In this document: positions 1 to 8,606 of the stretch, one piece after another | Numbering within the stretch: position 1 is the stretch's first letter | Layout: the number at the start of each line of letters is the position of its first letter | Assembly: GCF_900089585.1 (NCBI RefSeq) | Contig: NZ_FLRH01000003.1 | Location: forward strand, 3,362,501-3,426,500 | Origin: Micromonospora sediminicola | GTDB lineage: Bacteria; Actinomycetota; Actinomycetes; Mycobacteriales; Micromonosporaceae | Reading direction: 5' to 3' | DNA length: 64,000 bases | Translations under genes and position numbers: made by a program | Notes under the pieces: model-generated | The model's database searches: none | The model's input: the letters and a program-made list of their open reading frames with translations, nothing else | What the model was told of the DNA's origin: nothing

Positions 1-1
1 T

Positions 2-901
2 GGCTGGCCGCACCCGGCGCAGCGCGAGCGGGCCGAGCTGGCCGGGCTGCTCGGCGGGCTGCCTGACGACGCGGTCGTGCTGCTCGACGGCCTGGTCGCC
101 TCGACCGTGCCGGACGTGCTCACCCCGCACGCCACCCGGCTGCGCCTGGTGGTGCTGGTGCACCTGCCGATCGAGGGCGAGGCCGAGGGTCGGGCGCTGG
201 CGGCGGCGACCGCGGTGGTCGCCACCAGCGACTGGACCCGGCGGCGGCTGCTCGACCACCACGGGCTCGCCGGCGGCCGGGTGGCGGTGGCCGAGCCCGG
301 GGTCGACCCGGCGCCGCTCGCCCCCGGCACGCCCGGCGGCGGTCGGCTGCTCTGCGTCGCGGCGGTCACCCCGATCAAGGGCCACGACGTGCTCGCCGCG
401 GCGCTGGCCCGGGTCGCGGACCTGGCCTGGACGTGCGACTGGGTGGGGCCGCTGGACCGGGACCCGCGTTTCGTCGACCGGATGCGTCGGCGGCTGGTCG
501 ACACCGGCCTCGCCGACCGGGTGCGACTGACCGGCCCCCGTACCGGCGACGAGCTGGCCGCCGCGTACGCCGCCGCCGATCTGCTGGTCCTGCCCTCGCG
601 GCGGGAGACGTACGGCATGGTGGTCACCGAGGCCCTGGCGCGGGGCGTGCCGGTGCTGGCCGGCGACACCGGCGGTCTGCCGGCCACGCTGGGGCACGCC
701 CCCGACGGCGACCGGCCGGGCCTGCTGGTGCCACCGGAGGACCCGGGCGCGACCGCCGACGCGCTGCGCCGCTGGCTCACCGAACCCGCCCTGCGGGAGC
801 GGCTGCGCCGCGCCGCCCGGCAGCGGCGGCACACCCTCACCGGCTGGCCGGTCACCGTGGACCGGCTGGCGACCGCGCTCAAGGAGGCGACCGCGGCATG
901 A
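2..901 (+). CDS. Glycosyltransferase family 4 (5' end outside window)
   Basis: GT4/GT-B glycosyltransferase; the reading frame is open back to the left edge, so the acceptor-binding N-terminus is missing. The visible part holds the nucleotide-sugar-binding half: a VAAVTPIKGHDVLAAA strand-helix, then the YAAADLLVLPSRRETYGMVVTEAL block with the family's spaced glutamates, then GVPVLAGDTGGLPATLG. It should transfer a sugar from a nucleotide- or phosphate-activated donor; the acceptor cannot be read from sequence. Its stop overlaps the ATG of the methyltransferase (ATGA), so it is the first visible gene of a translationally coupled operon. Family call is firm; substrate unknown. Confidence 0.9.
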   Translation, partial: GWPHPAQRERAELAGLLGGLPDDAVVLLDGLVASTVPDVLTPHATRLRLVVLVHLPIEGEAEGRALAAATAVVATSDWTRRRLLDHHGLAGGRVAVAEPGVDPAPLAPGTPGGGRLLCVAAVTPIKGHDVLAAALARVADLAWTCDWVGPLDRDPRFVDRMRRRLVDTGLADRVRLTGPRTGDELAAAYAAADLLVLPSRRETYGMVVTEALARGVPVLAGDTGGLPATLGHAPDGDRPGLLVPPEDPGATADALRRWLTEPALRERLRRAARQRRHTLTGWPVTVDRLATALKEATAA

Positions 902-1707
902 CCACCTCACTCCCGCCCGACTTCGCGGACTGGCTGCGGCTGCGTGAGCCCGCCGACGCCGCCGCCCGCTCGACCGAGCTGGCCGACGCGGTCCGGGACC
1001 GGCTGCCCGCCGACCGGCCGCTGGTCGTGCACGACCTGGGCAGCGGCACCGGCTCGATGGCCCGCTGGCTGGCCCCCCGGCTGCCCGGCCCGCAGCACTG
1101 GGTGCTGCACGAACGCGACGCCGACCTGCTGGCGCTGGCCGGCGCCGGGCGGCTGACCGCCGCCGACGGCGGCCCGGTCACCGTGACCACGCGGGGCTCG
1201 GACATCACCCGGTTGACCGCCGCCGACCTGGCCGACGCCCACCTGGTCACCGCGTCGGCGCTGCTGGACATGCTCACCGCCGAGGAGATCGACCGGATGG
1301 CGGCGGCCTGCGCCGGGCACCCCACGCTGTTCGCGCTCACCGTGCTCGGCCGGGCGGAGTTCACCCCGCCGCACCCGCTGGACGCCGAGCTGACCGCCGC
1401 GTTCAACGCCCACCAGCGGCGCACCGTCGACGGGCGGGTGCTGCTCGGGCCGGACGCGGTGGACGCGACGGTGGTCGCGTTCGCCCGCCACGGCGTCGAG
1501 GTCGCGGTGCGGTCCACCCCGTGGCGGCTCGGCCCGGAGCAGGCCGCGCTGGCCGCCGAGTGGCTCGCCGGCTGGGTCGACGCGGCCGTGGAGGAACGAC
1601 CGCATCTGTCCGGGCCCGCCGCGACGTATAGGAAGTGGCGGCTCGACGAGGCCGCCGCCGGCCGCGTGGAGGTCGTGCTGCACCACGCCGACCTGCTCGC
1701 CGGCTGA
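898..1707 (+). CDS. Class I SAM-dependent methyltransferase
   Basis: 269-aa Rossmann-fold methyltransferase. Motif I is VVHDLGSGTGSMARWL near residues 42-57 (SAM-binding glycine loop), followed by an acidic residue on the next strand (HERDADLLAL) and a post-motif strand with DAHLVTASALLDML. It overlaps the upstream glycosyltransferase by 4 bp and precedes a flippase-like membrane protein, so it probably modifies the same small molecule or glycoconjugate. No substrate-specific signature is recognisable. The context with GTP cyclohydrolase II and a RibD-like reductase downstream makes a pyrimidine or pterin-type acceptor plausible; that is inference only. Confidence 0.85.
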   Translation: MTTSLPPDFADWLRLREPADAAARSTELADAVRDRLPADRPLVVHDLGSGTGSMARWLAPRLPGPQHWVLHERDADLLALAGAGRLTAADGGPVTVTTRGSDITRLTAADLADAHLVTASALLDMLTAEEIDRMAAACAGHPTLFALTVLGRAEFTPPHPLDAELTAAFNAHQRRTVDGRVLLGPDAVDATVVAFARHGVEVAVRSTPWRLGPEQAALAAEWLAGWVDAAVEERPHLSGPAATYRKWRLDEAAAGRVEVVLHHADLLAG

Positions 1708-1758
1708 ACCGTACGGCCCGCCGACACGTGACATCCGGTGGGAACGAGGGAGGACCGC

Positions 1759-2766
1759 TTGTCACACGTCGCCGTCGCCGGGTCCGTACCGGCCGTCATG
1801 CCCGCGCCCGTCGGGGCGCGCCGGGCCCGGGCCCGCCTCGCCCGGGTGGGCCGGGCCTGGGTACGTCCGCTCGCCGGGCTGGCGGTGCTGGCGGTGCTGG
1901 TCGCCTCCGTGGGCACCGGTCCGTTCCTGGCCGGACTGCGGCTGATCGACGCGCCGGCGCTCGCCGCCGCGCTCGGCATCGGCGTGGTCACCACGGTCTG
2001 CTGCGCCTGGCGCTGGTCCCTGGTCGCCGGCGGGCTGGGCGTACGGCTGCCGATGCGGGCCGCGGTGGCGCACTGCTACCGGGCGGTCTTCCTCAACTCC
2101 ACCCTGCCCGGCGGGGTGCTCGGCGACGTGCACCGGGCGGTGCGGCACGGCCGCGACGCCGGGGACGTGGCCCGGGGCGTACGGGCGGTGGTCTGGGAGC
2201 GCACCGCCGGGCAGGTGGTCCAGGTGGTCATCGCGGTGGGGCTGCTGGCCGCGTTTCCGTCCCCGGTCCGCCCGTACCTGCCGGCGCTGGCCGCCGGCCT
2301 GGCCGTGGTCGCGCTGGCGCTGGTGCTGGCCGCCCGCGCGGTGCCCCGCTCCGGTGCGTCCCGCTGGGCCCGGGCGGCGCGGACCGCGCTCGCCGACGTG
2401 CGCTCCGGGCTGCTGGGCCGCCGGACCTGGGCCGGCGTGGTGGTGGCCTCGACCGTGGTGTTCGCCGGCCACCTGGCCACCTTCGTGGTGGCCGCCCGCA
2501 CGGCCGGCGCGGACGCCCCGCTGTCCCGCCTGCTGCCCCTGACGCTGCTCGCGCTGCTCGCCATGGCGGTGCCGCTGAACGTGGGCGGGTTCGGCCCGCG
2601 GGAGGGGGTGGCCGCGTGGGCGTTCGCGTCGGCCGGGCTGACCGCCGCGCAGGGCGTCGCCACCGGCACGGTCTACGGCGCGCTGGTCCTGGTGGCCAGC
2701 CTGCCCGGCGCCGCGGTGCTGCTGGTGCGCCGCCTGCCGCGCCGGGAGCCCGGCAACTGTCGGTGA
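1759..2766 (+). CDS. Lysylphosphatidylglycerol synthase-like flippase (UPF0104) membrane protein
   Basis: Polytopic membrane protein of the LPG-synthase transmembrane-region/UPF0104 superfamily (about 335 aa). Family hallmarks are NSTLPGGVLGDVHRAV and the late NVGGFGPREGVAAWAFASAG segment; about eight hydrophobic helices are visible. Members without the catalytic C-terminal domain, as here, are thought to move lipids or lipid-linked intermediates. I chose TTG at 1759 because GGGAGGA lies just upstream; GTG 1738 and ATG 1798 are alternatives. It sits between the glycosyltransferase/methyltransferase pair and ribA, suggesting transport of the pathway product or a lipid carrier. Confidence 0.8.
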   Translation: MSHVAVAGSVPAVMPAPVGARRARARLARVGRAWVRPLAGLAVLAVLVASVGTGPFLAGLRLIDAPALAAALGIGVVTTVCCAWRWSLVAGGLGVRLPMRAAVAHCYRAVFLNSTLPGGVLGDVHRAVRHGRDAGDVARGVRAVVWERTAGQVVQVVIAVGLLAAFPSPVRPYLPALAAGLAVVALALVLAARAVPRSGASRWARAARTALADVRSGLLGRRTWAGVVVASTVVFAGHLATFVVAARTAGADAPLSRLLPLTLLALLAMAVPLNVGGFGPREGVAAWAFASAGLTAAQGVATGTVYGALVLVASLPGAAVLLVRRLPRREPGNCR

Positions 2767-2834
2767 TCCCGCCTACGGTGAGGGTGCGAGGTGTGCGTCG
2801 TCGGGTCCGCCCGGCGACCGGACGGAGGAGAACC

Positions 2835-3464
2835 ATGGACGAAACCCTGCCCAACGCGACGGTCCGGACCCGGGTCACGGTCCCGCTCAGGTTCCCCGAC
2901 GGTTACGTGACCACCGCCACGGTGCACACCTTCCACGGCCTGGTGGACGGCCGCGAGCACCTGGCGTTCGGGCTCGGCGACCACGAGGCCGCCGAGCCGC
3001 CGTTGGTCCGTCCGCACAGCGAGTGCCTCACCGGGGACGTGTTCGGCAGCCAGCGTTGCGACTGCGGCCCGCAGTTGCGCGAGGCGGTGGAGCGGATCGC
3101 CGACGCCGGCGGCTACCTGCTCTACCTGCGGCAGGAGGGCCGGGGCATCGGCCTGTACGCCAAGCTCGACGCCTACGCGCTGCAGGACGACGGCCTCGAC
3201 ACGTACGAGGCGAACCTGGCGCTCGGGCGGGGCGCCGACGAGCGGGACTACACCGTGGCCGCGCAGATGCTCGCCGCGCTGGGGGTGGACCGGGTGGCCC
3301 TGCTCAGCAACAATCCGGACAAGGCGGCCCAGTTGGAGCGGCTCGGCGTCCGGGTGGCCGACCGGGTGACCACCGGCGTGCACCTGTCCCCGGCGAACGC
3401 CGGCTACCTGGCGGCCAAGGTCACCCGCGCCGACCACGCCCTCGACCTGCCGTTCGTGCCGTGA
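2835..3464 (+). CDS. ribA: GTP cyclohydrolase II
   Basis: Stand-alone GTP cyclohydrolase II (210 aa) without a fused RibB half. It opens GTP, releasing formate and pyrophosphate, to a 2,5-diamino-6-ribosylaminopyrimidinone phosphate. The zinc cysteines are in SECLTGDVFGSQRCDCGPQ (about residues 57-75), the catalytic/substrate loop is RQEGRGIGLYAKLDAYALQD, and LSNNPDKAAQLERLGV follows. The tyrosine of KLDAYALQD, equivalent to E. coli RibA Tyr105, is retained, arguing for full GCH II chemistry rather than the formamide-producing variant described in Streptomyces. GGAGGAG precedes the ATG. No other rib genes adjoin it, so it probably serves the local pathway rather than vitamin B2 synthesis. Confidence 0.93.
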   Translation: MDETLPNATVRTRVTVPLRFPDGYVTTATVHTFHGLVDGREHLAFGLGDHEAAEPPLVRPHSECLTGDVFGSQRCDCGPQLREAVERIADAGGYLLYLRQEGRGIGLYAKLDAYALQDDGLDTYEANLALGRGADERDYTVAAQMLAALGVDRVALLSNNPDKAAQLERLGVRVADRVTTGVHLSPANAGYLAAKVTRADHALDLPFVP

Positions 3465-4150
3465 CCAGCCGCCCGTACGTGCTGCTCAGCTGCGCCATGT
3501 CGATCGACGGTTACATCGACGACGCGACGACCGAGCGGCTGCTGCTCTCCAACGACGACGACCTGGACCGGGTGGACGCGACCCGGGCCGGATGCGACGC
3601 GATCATGGTGGGCGCGGCGACGGTCCGCCGGGACGACCCGCGGTTGCTGGTGCGCAGTGAGCGCCGGCGTGCCGATCGGGTGGCGCGGGGGTTGGCGCCG
3701 TCGCCGGTGAAGGTCACGGTGACCGGCAGCGGCGACCTCGATCCGGCGGCCCGGTTCTTCACCGCGGGCGACGGCACGAAGCTCGTCTACTGCCCGAGCG
3801 GCGTGGTGGACAAGGCCCGGGAGCAGGTCGGCGCGGTGGCCACGGTGGTCGACGCCGGGGAGCCGGTCACCCCGGAGGCGGTCGTCGCCGACCTGGCCGG
3901 GCGTGGGGTGAGCCGGCTGATGGTCGAGGGCGGCGGCTCGGTGCACTGCCAGTTCCTCACCGCCGGGCTGGCCGACGAGCTGCACCTGGTGGTCGCGCCG
4001 TTCTTCGTGGGGGACCGGCGGGCGCCCCGCTTCGTCGGGGACGGCCGGTTCCCGTGGCACCCGGGCCGCCGCGCCCGGGTCGTCGAGGTCCGCCAGATCG
4101 GCGACGTGGTGCTCACCCGCTACGCGCTCTCCGATCGCTGCCTGGCCTGA
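3461..4150 (+). CDS. RibD C-terminal / dihydrofolate reductase-like reductase
   Basis: 229-aa protein of the RibD-C/DHFR-like fold. SCAMSIDGYI near the N-terminus and GCDAIMVGAATVRRDDPRLL match the NADPH/substrate pocket of RibD-type pyrimidine reductases, and RLMVEGGGSVHCQFL is the characteristic C-terminal glycine motif. In riboflavin synthesis this fold reduces the ribosyl side chain of the pyrimidine made downstream of RibA. Here it lacks the RibD deaminase domain and starts on a GTG overlapping the ribA stop (GTGA), so the two act in tandem. Last gene of the left operon; a different transporter unit follows after about 100 bp. Confidence 0.85.
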   Translation: MTSRPYVLLSCAMSIDGYIDDATTERLLLSNDDDLDRVDATRAGCDAIMVGAATVRRDDPRLLVRSERRRADRVARGLAPSPVKVTVTGSGDLDPAARFFTAGDGTKLVYCPSGVVDKAREQVGAVATVVDAGEPVTPEAVVADLAGRGVSRLMVEGGGSVHCQFLTAGLADELHLVVAPFFVGDRRAPRFVGDGRFPWHPGRRARVVEVRQIGDVVLTRYALSDRCLA

Positions 4151-4191
4151 CCCGCCGTCAAGGTCCGCCCTTGTGCGAGACCACGGTCGAT

Positions 4192-4222
4192 ATTAGTTTG
4201 TTGATAATCCATACGAACTAAT
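4192..4222. promoter_or_regulatory. Palindromic operator candidate before sugar ABC operon
   Basis: ATTAGTTTG and CGAACTAAT form 9-bp arms (one mismatch) about a 13-bp AT-rich spacer, in an otherwise GC-rich 102-bp gap, 30 bp before the solute-binding protein ATG. Position and symmetry suit a repressor site (LacI, GntR or ROK type) for the sugar importer. No regulator gene is adjacent, so the cognate protein is unknown. Confidence 0.5.
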
Positions 4223-4252
4223 GTCCCGTGGACCCTTTCCGAAGGGGGACCG

Positions 4253-5926
4253 ATGACCCACCCCGACCCGGGCTCCTCCCGTCGCCGCTTCCTCGGCCTG
4301 ATGGGCCTCGGCGTGGCCGCGACCACCGCCGGCCCGCTGCTCGCCGGCTGCTCCGAGAAGCCGGCCGGTTCCGGCGGCGCCCAGCAGCTCGACGCCGTCT
4401 CCGACCTGTTGCCGACGCACAAGGACCTGACCGGCGGCGTCAAGCCCGACATCGTCGGGACCCGGCCGGTGGCCGACGGTTACACCAGCTATCCGGCCAC
4501 CCTGGTCGACGCCGTCAGCGGCAAGCCGGGCACCAGCGGCAAGCAGGTCACCGCGATGACGCCCGCCTGGGGGGCGGCGCCGCCCGGCATCGCCCAGAGC
4601 GCCTACCTCCAGGCCGTCAACGCCGAACTGGGCACGCCGGTGACCTTCACCATCCAGGACGGCGTCACCTACGCCGACAAGCTCAACGCCATGCTCAGCG
4701 CACGGGACGTGCCGGAGCTGCTCTGCGTACCGGGGTGGGAGGTGGAGAAGATCCCGCGCTTCGCCGAGGCGATCAAGGTGCTCTTCGAGGACCTCACCGA
4801 CCACCTCAGGGGCGACGCCGTCGACGCGTACCCGATGCTGGCCAGCTTTCCGACCGGCGCCTGGCGCGAGGCGGTCTGGAACGAGCGGCTGGTGTCCGTG
4901 CCCAACCCCACCGACTCGCCGTTCCCGTGGGTGCTGTTCACCCGCAAGGACCTGCTCGACGCGCGCGGCCTGGCCGTGCCGTCGAACCTCGACGACCTGC
5001 TCACCGTCGCCAAGCAGGTCACCGACCCGGCCCGCAAGGTGTGGGCGTTCGACGACGTCTTCGCCATGATCCAGATGTTCCACCGGGTTCCCGCCTCCAA
5101 GCAGGGCTGGCGGCTGCGCTCCGACGGGACGCCGGAGTTCAAGTACGAGACGCCGGAGTTCCGCCAGGCTCTCGAAGTGATGGCCAGGATTTACTCCGAC
5201 GGCCTGGTCCACCCGGACGTCGTGGCCAGCCGGGGCGCGGACGCCAAGCAACTGTTCGCCAAGAACGGCGCCATCGTGTTCAAGCAGGACGGCATGGGCA
5301 TGTGGCAGGGCGCCCAGGCCGAGCACCAGAAGACCAATCCCACGTTGAACATCCAGGCGGTGCCGGTCTTCTCCGCCACCGGCGGCGACCCGCTGGTCTG
5401 GCGGGCGGACAAGCCGATCTCCTACACCTTCGTCCGGAAGGGCCTCGGCAAGGACCGGGTCCAGGAGCTGCTGCGGATCATCAACTGGTGCTCCGCGCCG
5501 CTGGGCAGCCAGGAGGCCCAGCTGCGCGACTTCGGCGTCGAGGGCCGGCACCACACCAGGTCGCCGAACGGGCCGGTGAAGACCGACCTGGCGTTCAAGG
5601 AGATCGCCAACCAGTACTTCTTCATCAGTGGTCGCAACCCCACCATCGGGCCGTTCCCGGACACCCCCCGCTACGTCCCGGACGTGCTGACCTACTCCAA
5701 CCAGATGGTCAGGTTCCTGGAGAAGGACCCCTGGGACGGGGTGAAGCTGGAGATGCCGGCCGCCTACAAGGCCAACCAGGTGCCGACGGAGGACAAGTTC
5801 ACCGACCTCCTGCGCGGCCGGCGTCCGATGAGCGACGTGGACGCCATCGTCGCCGAGTGGAAGGCGGGCGGCGGGGAGGAAGCCCGCAAGCTGCTCGCCG
5901 ACTCGCTGCCGAAGGCGGCCAGGTGA
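4253..5926 (+). CDS. Extracellular sugar-binding lipoprotein (LplA/YtcQ-like)
   Basis: Solute-binding lipoprotein of a carbohydrate ABC importer (557 aa, the larger LplA size class). The N-terminus has a twin-arginine motif SSRRRFLGLMG, a hydrophobic stretch and the lipobox LLAGC, so it is probably exported folded through Tat and lipid-anchored at Cys28. The body is a two-lobed binding protein. It starts at ATG after GAAGGGGGACCG, and its stop overlaps the first permease start (GTGA). LplABC-type systems commonly import plant-derived oligosaccharides such as polygalacturonan or xylan fragments; no glycosidase adjoins, so the ligand here is unknown. No ATPase gene is present, consistent with use of a shared MsiK-like ATPase. 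Confidence 0.88.
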   Translation: MTHPDPGSSRRRFLGLMGLGVAATTAGPLLAGCSEKPAGSGGAQQLDAVSDLLPTHKDLTGGVKPDIVGTRPVADGYTSYPATLVDAVSGKPGTSGKQVTAMTPAWGAAPPGIAQSAYLQAVNAELGTPVTFTIQDGVTYADKLNAMLSARDVPELLCVPGWEVEKIPRFAEAIKVLFEDLTDHLRGDAVDAYPMLASFPTGAWREAVWNERLVSVPNPTDSPFPWVLFTRKDLLDARGLAVPSNLDDLLTVAKQVTDPARKVWAFDDVFAMIQMFHRVPASKQGWRLRSDGTPEFKYETPEFRQALEVMARIYSDGLVHPDVVASRGADAKQLFAKNGAIVFKQDGMGMWQGAQAEHQKTNPTLNIQAVPVFSATGGDPLVWRADKPISYTFVRKGLGKDRVQELLRIINWCSAPLGSQEAQLRDFGVEGRHHTRSPNGPVKTDLAFKEIANQYFFISGRNPTIGPFPDTPRYVPDVLTYSNQMVRFLEKDPWDGVKLEMPAAYKANQVPTEDKFTDLLRGRRPMSDVDAIVAEWKAGGGEEARKLLADSLPKAAR

Positions 5927-6936
5927 GCGAGCCGGCCGTCGTGGTCGGGCCCGAGCGGACCCGACCCGACGCCCCGGCCCCACCGGCCCGTGCGCCCCGC
6001 CGTCGCCGCGTGCCGCTGGGCACCCGGCTGCGCCGCGACTGGCAACTACTGGCGATGGTGGCACCCGGTTTCGGCATCCTGCTGGTCTTCAGCTACCTGC
6101 CGATCGCCGGCAACGTCATCGCGTTCCAGGACTACAACCCCTACCTGGGCGACAACCCGTGGCAGGCGTTCACGCACAGCAACTGGATCGGCTTCGGCCA
6201 GTTCCAGCTCCTCTTCGACGACCCGGCGTTCTGGGACGCGTTCCGCAACACCCTCGCCATCACCGCGTTCCAGTTGGTGTTCTTCTTCCCGCTGCCGATC
6301 GTGCTGGCGGTCATGCTGCACAACCTGCTCTCCAGCCGGCTGCGCGGGCTCGTCCAGACGGTCGTCTACCTACCGCACTTCTTCAGCTGGGTGCTGGTGG
6401 TCACCTTCTTCGTGGCCATGTTCGGCGGCGCGGGACTGCTGGCGCAGACCATGCGCGACGCCGGCATGCAGCCGTGGAACGTGATGACGAATCCGGACAC
6501 GTTCATCGTCCTGGTCACCGCCGAGGCGGTGTGGAAGGACGTGGGCTGGGGCACCATCGTCTTCCTGGCCGCCCTGTCCACCATCGACCAGAACCTCTAC
6601 GAGGCGGCCGCCGCGGACGGCGCCGGGCGGTGGCGACGGCTGTGGCACATCACGCTGCCCGGCCTGCGCCCGGTGATCGTGCTGCTGCTCATCCTGCGTC
6701 TCGGCGACGCGCTCTCGGTCGGCTTCGAGCAGTTCCTGCTGCAACGCGACGCGGTCGGCCGGCAGGCCGCCGAGGTGCTCGACACCTTCGTCTACCACTT
6801 CTCCATCGCCACCGGAAACTACGGCTACGGCGCGGCGGCCGGGCTGTTCAAGGCCGTCGTCGGCCTCGTGCTGATCCTCGCCGCGAACCGGGTGGCGCAC
6901 CTGCTCGGCGAACGAGGGATCTACGCGAAGTCATGA
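5923..6936 (+). CDS. Sugar ABC transporter permease, LplB-like
   Basis: 337-aa inner-membrane permease of the binding-protein-dependent carbohydrate class. About six transmembrane helices follow a basic N-terminal tail. The cytoplasmic EAA loop that docks the ATPase reads YEAAAADGAGRWRRLWHITLP. GTG start overlaps the binding-protein stop by 4 bp; the stop in turn overlaps the second permease. Pairs with the next gene as a heterodimeric pore. Confidence 0.9.
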   Translation: MSEPAVVVGPERTRPDAPAPPARAPRRRRVPLGTRLRRDWQLLAMVAPGFGILLVFSYLPIAGNVIAFQDYNPYLGDNPWQAFTHSNWIGFGQFQLLFDDPAFWDAFRNTLAITAFQLVFFFPLPIVLAVMLHNLLSSRLRGLVQTVVYLPHFFSWVLVVTFFVAMFGGAGLLAQTMRDAGMQPWNVMTNPDTFIVLVTAEAVWKDVGWGTIVFLAALSTIDQNLYEAAAADGAGRWRRLWHITLPGLRPVIVLLLILRLGDALSVGFEQFLLQRDAVGRQAAEVLDTFVYHFSIATGNYGYGAAAGLFKAVVGLVLILAANRVAHLLGERGIYAKS

Positions 6937-7853
6937 CCGCGACCAGCCGCCGGCCGACCGGCACGCGACCCCGCCGCCCGGTGTGGGAGGAACGACCGAA
7001 CCCGGTCGGCCAGGCGCTCAAGGCCGGCCTGCTCACCCTGCTGGTGGCCGGGGTGCTCTTTCCGCTCTGGGTGATCCTGGTGACCAGCCTCTCCTCCCGC
7101 GAGACGATCGCCGCCGCCGGTGGCCTGGTGGTCGTGCCGAAGGGCATCGACATTTCGGCCTACCGGACCATCCTGGCCGGCGGCGCGGTCACCCGGGCGC
7201 TGTGGATCAGCACGCTGGTCACCGTGCTCGGCACGGGGATCGCGCTGACCGTCACCGTGCTGGCCGCGTACGGGCTGTCCCGGCCGGGCTCGCTGGGCCA
7301 CCGCTGGCTGCTCGCGTACTTCCTGATCCCGTTCCTGGTCTACCCGCCGCTGGTGCCGCGCTACCTGGTGGTCACCGGGCTGGGCCTGAAGGACACCGTC
7401 TGGGCGCTGGTCCTGCCGCCGGCGATCAGCGTGTTCAACCTCGTCGTGGTGCGTGGGTTCTTCCAGGGCATCCCGCAGGAGCTGCTGGACAGCGCCCGCA
7501 TCGACGGCGCGAGCGACTTCCGTACCCTCGGGCGGATCGTGCTGCCGCTGTCCCGCGCGGTGATCGCCGTGGTCGGCCTCTTCTACGCGGTCAGTTACTG
7601 GAACGTGTGGTTCGACGCGTTGCTGTTCATCGACCGCAACGACATGTACCCGATTCAGCGAGTGTTGCAGAGCTACCTGCTGGCCGGGCAGGCGCCGCAC
7701 ACCTCGGGCGGCACCACCGGGGTGACCATGCCACCGACCGAGGCGATCAAGATGGCGGTGGTGGTGCTGACCGTCGCGCCGATCGTCGCGGTCTACCCGT
7801 TCGTCCAGCGGCACTTCGTCAAGGGCGTGCTGATCGGCGCGGTCAAGGGCTGA
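6933..7853 (+). CDS. Sugar ABC transporter permease, LplC/YtcP-like
   Basis: 306-aa permease with six predicted helices and the EAA loop LLDSARIDGASDFRTLGRIVLP. ATG at 6933 overlaps the preceding stop (ATGA). Second half of the sugar-import pore and last gene of the three-gene unit; it ends 9 bp before the convergent amino acid transporter gene with no obvious hairpin between. Regulation presumably comes from the palindrome ahead of the binding protein. Confidence 0.9.
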   Translation: MTATSRRPTGTRPRRPVWEERPNPVGQALKAGLLTLLVAGVLFPLWVILVTSLSSRETIAAAGGLVVVPKGIDISAYRTILAGGAVTRALWISTLVTVLGTGIALTVTVLAAYGLSRPGSLGHRWLLAYFLIPFLVYPPLVPRYLVVTGLGLKDTVWALVLPPAISVFNLVVVRGFFQGIPQELLDSARIDGASDFRTLGRIVLPLSRAVIAVVGLFYAVSYWNVWFDALLFIDRNDMYPIQRVLQSYLLAGQAPHTSGGTTGVTMPPTEAIKMAVVVLTVAPIVAVYPFVQRHFVKGVLIGAVKG

Positions 7854-7862
7854 CGCCTGCGC

Positions 7863-8606
7863 TCACAGCACCTGGGACAGGAACCGCCGCAGCCGCGGGT
7901 GCTCGGGCGCCTCGAACACGGCGGCCGGCGGCCCGGCCTCCAGCACCACGCCGGCGTCCATGAACGAGACCGTGTCGGCCACGGTGCGGGCGAAGCCCAT
8001 CTCGTGCGTGACCACCACCATCGTCATGCCGGCGGCGGCGAGGTCCGCCATCACCGCGAGCACGCCCTTGACCAGCTCCGGGTCCAGCGCCGAGGTGGCC
8101 TCGTCGAAGAGCATCACCTGCGGGCGCAGCGCGAGCGCCCGGGCGATGGCGACGCGCTGCTGCTGGCCGCCGGAGAGCTGCGCCGGCCGGGAGTCGGCCT
8201 TCGCGGCCAGCCCGACCAGGTCGAGCTGGGCGCGGGCGAGCGCCACCGCCTCGTCCTCGTCGAGCTTCTTCAGCCTGCGCAGCGCGAGCGTGACGTTGTG
8301 CAGCACGCTCAGGTGCGGGAAGAGGTTGAACTGCTGGAACACCATGCCGATCCGCTGCCGCAACGCGTCCGGGTCGTCGCCCAGCACGCTGCGTCCGTCC
8401 AGCAGGACGTCGCCCCGGTCCGGCTCGATCAGCCGGTTGATCGTGCGCAGCAGCGTGGACTTGCCGGAGCCGGACGGTCCGATCACGCAGGCCGTGCCGC
8501 CGCGGGCCACGTCCAGGTCCGCGCCGCGCAGCACCCGGTGCGCGCCGAAGGCCAGGTGCACGTCGCGCACGGTGAGGCTGACCGAGGTGACGGTGCCGGT
8601 GGTCAT
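7863..8606 (-). CDS. Polar amino acid ABC transporter ATP-binding protein
   Basis: 247-aa ATPase of the PAAT (GlnQ/TcyC-like) class. Walker [11 protein letters not shown]-loop [18 protein letters not shown] (the QQFNLFPH wording is typical of amino acid importers), signature [15 protein letters not shown], Walker [15 protein letters not shown] and the switch His in [11 protein letters not shown] are all intact. A GGAGGG ribosome site lies before the ATG, which overlaps the permease stop by 4 bp. Part of a binding protein-permease-ATPase operon behind a SAM-IV riboswitch and a Cys-containing leader peptide, so the likely substrate is a sulfur amino acid such as cystine or methionine. Confidence 0.93.
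   Translation of the reverse strand: MTTGTVTSVSLTVRDVHLAFGAHRVLRGADLDVARGGTACVIGPSGSGKSTLLRTINRLIEPDRGDVLLDGRSVLGDDPDALRQRIGMVFQQFNLFPHLSVLHNVTLALRRLKKLDEDEAVALARAQLDLVGLAAKADSRPAQLSGGQQQRVAIARALALRPQVMLFDEATSALDPELVKGVLAVMADLAAAGMTMVVVTHEMGFARTVADTVSFMDAGVVLEAGPPAAVFEAPEHPRLRRFLSQVL

Noticed and set aside
1635..2834. Long open frame fused in phase ahead of ribA (609 aa in total)
   Set aside because: Arg/Gly/Ala-rich composition is a GC-bias shadow of the flippase gene in another frame; the real ribA begins at ATG 2835 behind GGAGGAG.
4193..6064. 623-aa minus-strand frame opposite the sugar-binding protein
   Set aside because: Mirror of codon bias; His/Arg/Gly-rich with no domain, while the plus frame has a full lipoprotein and binding-protein fold.
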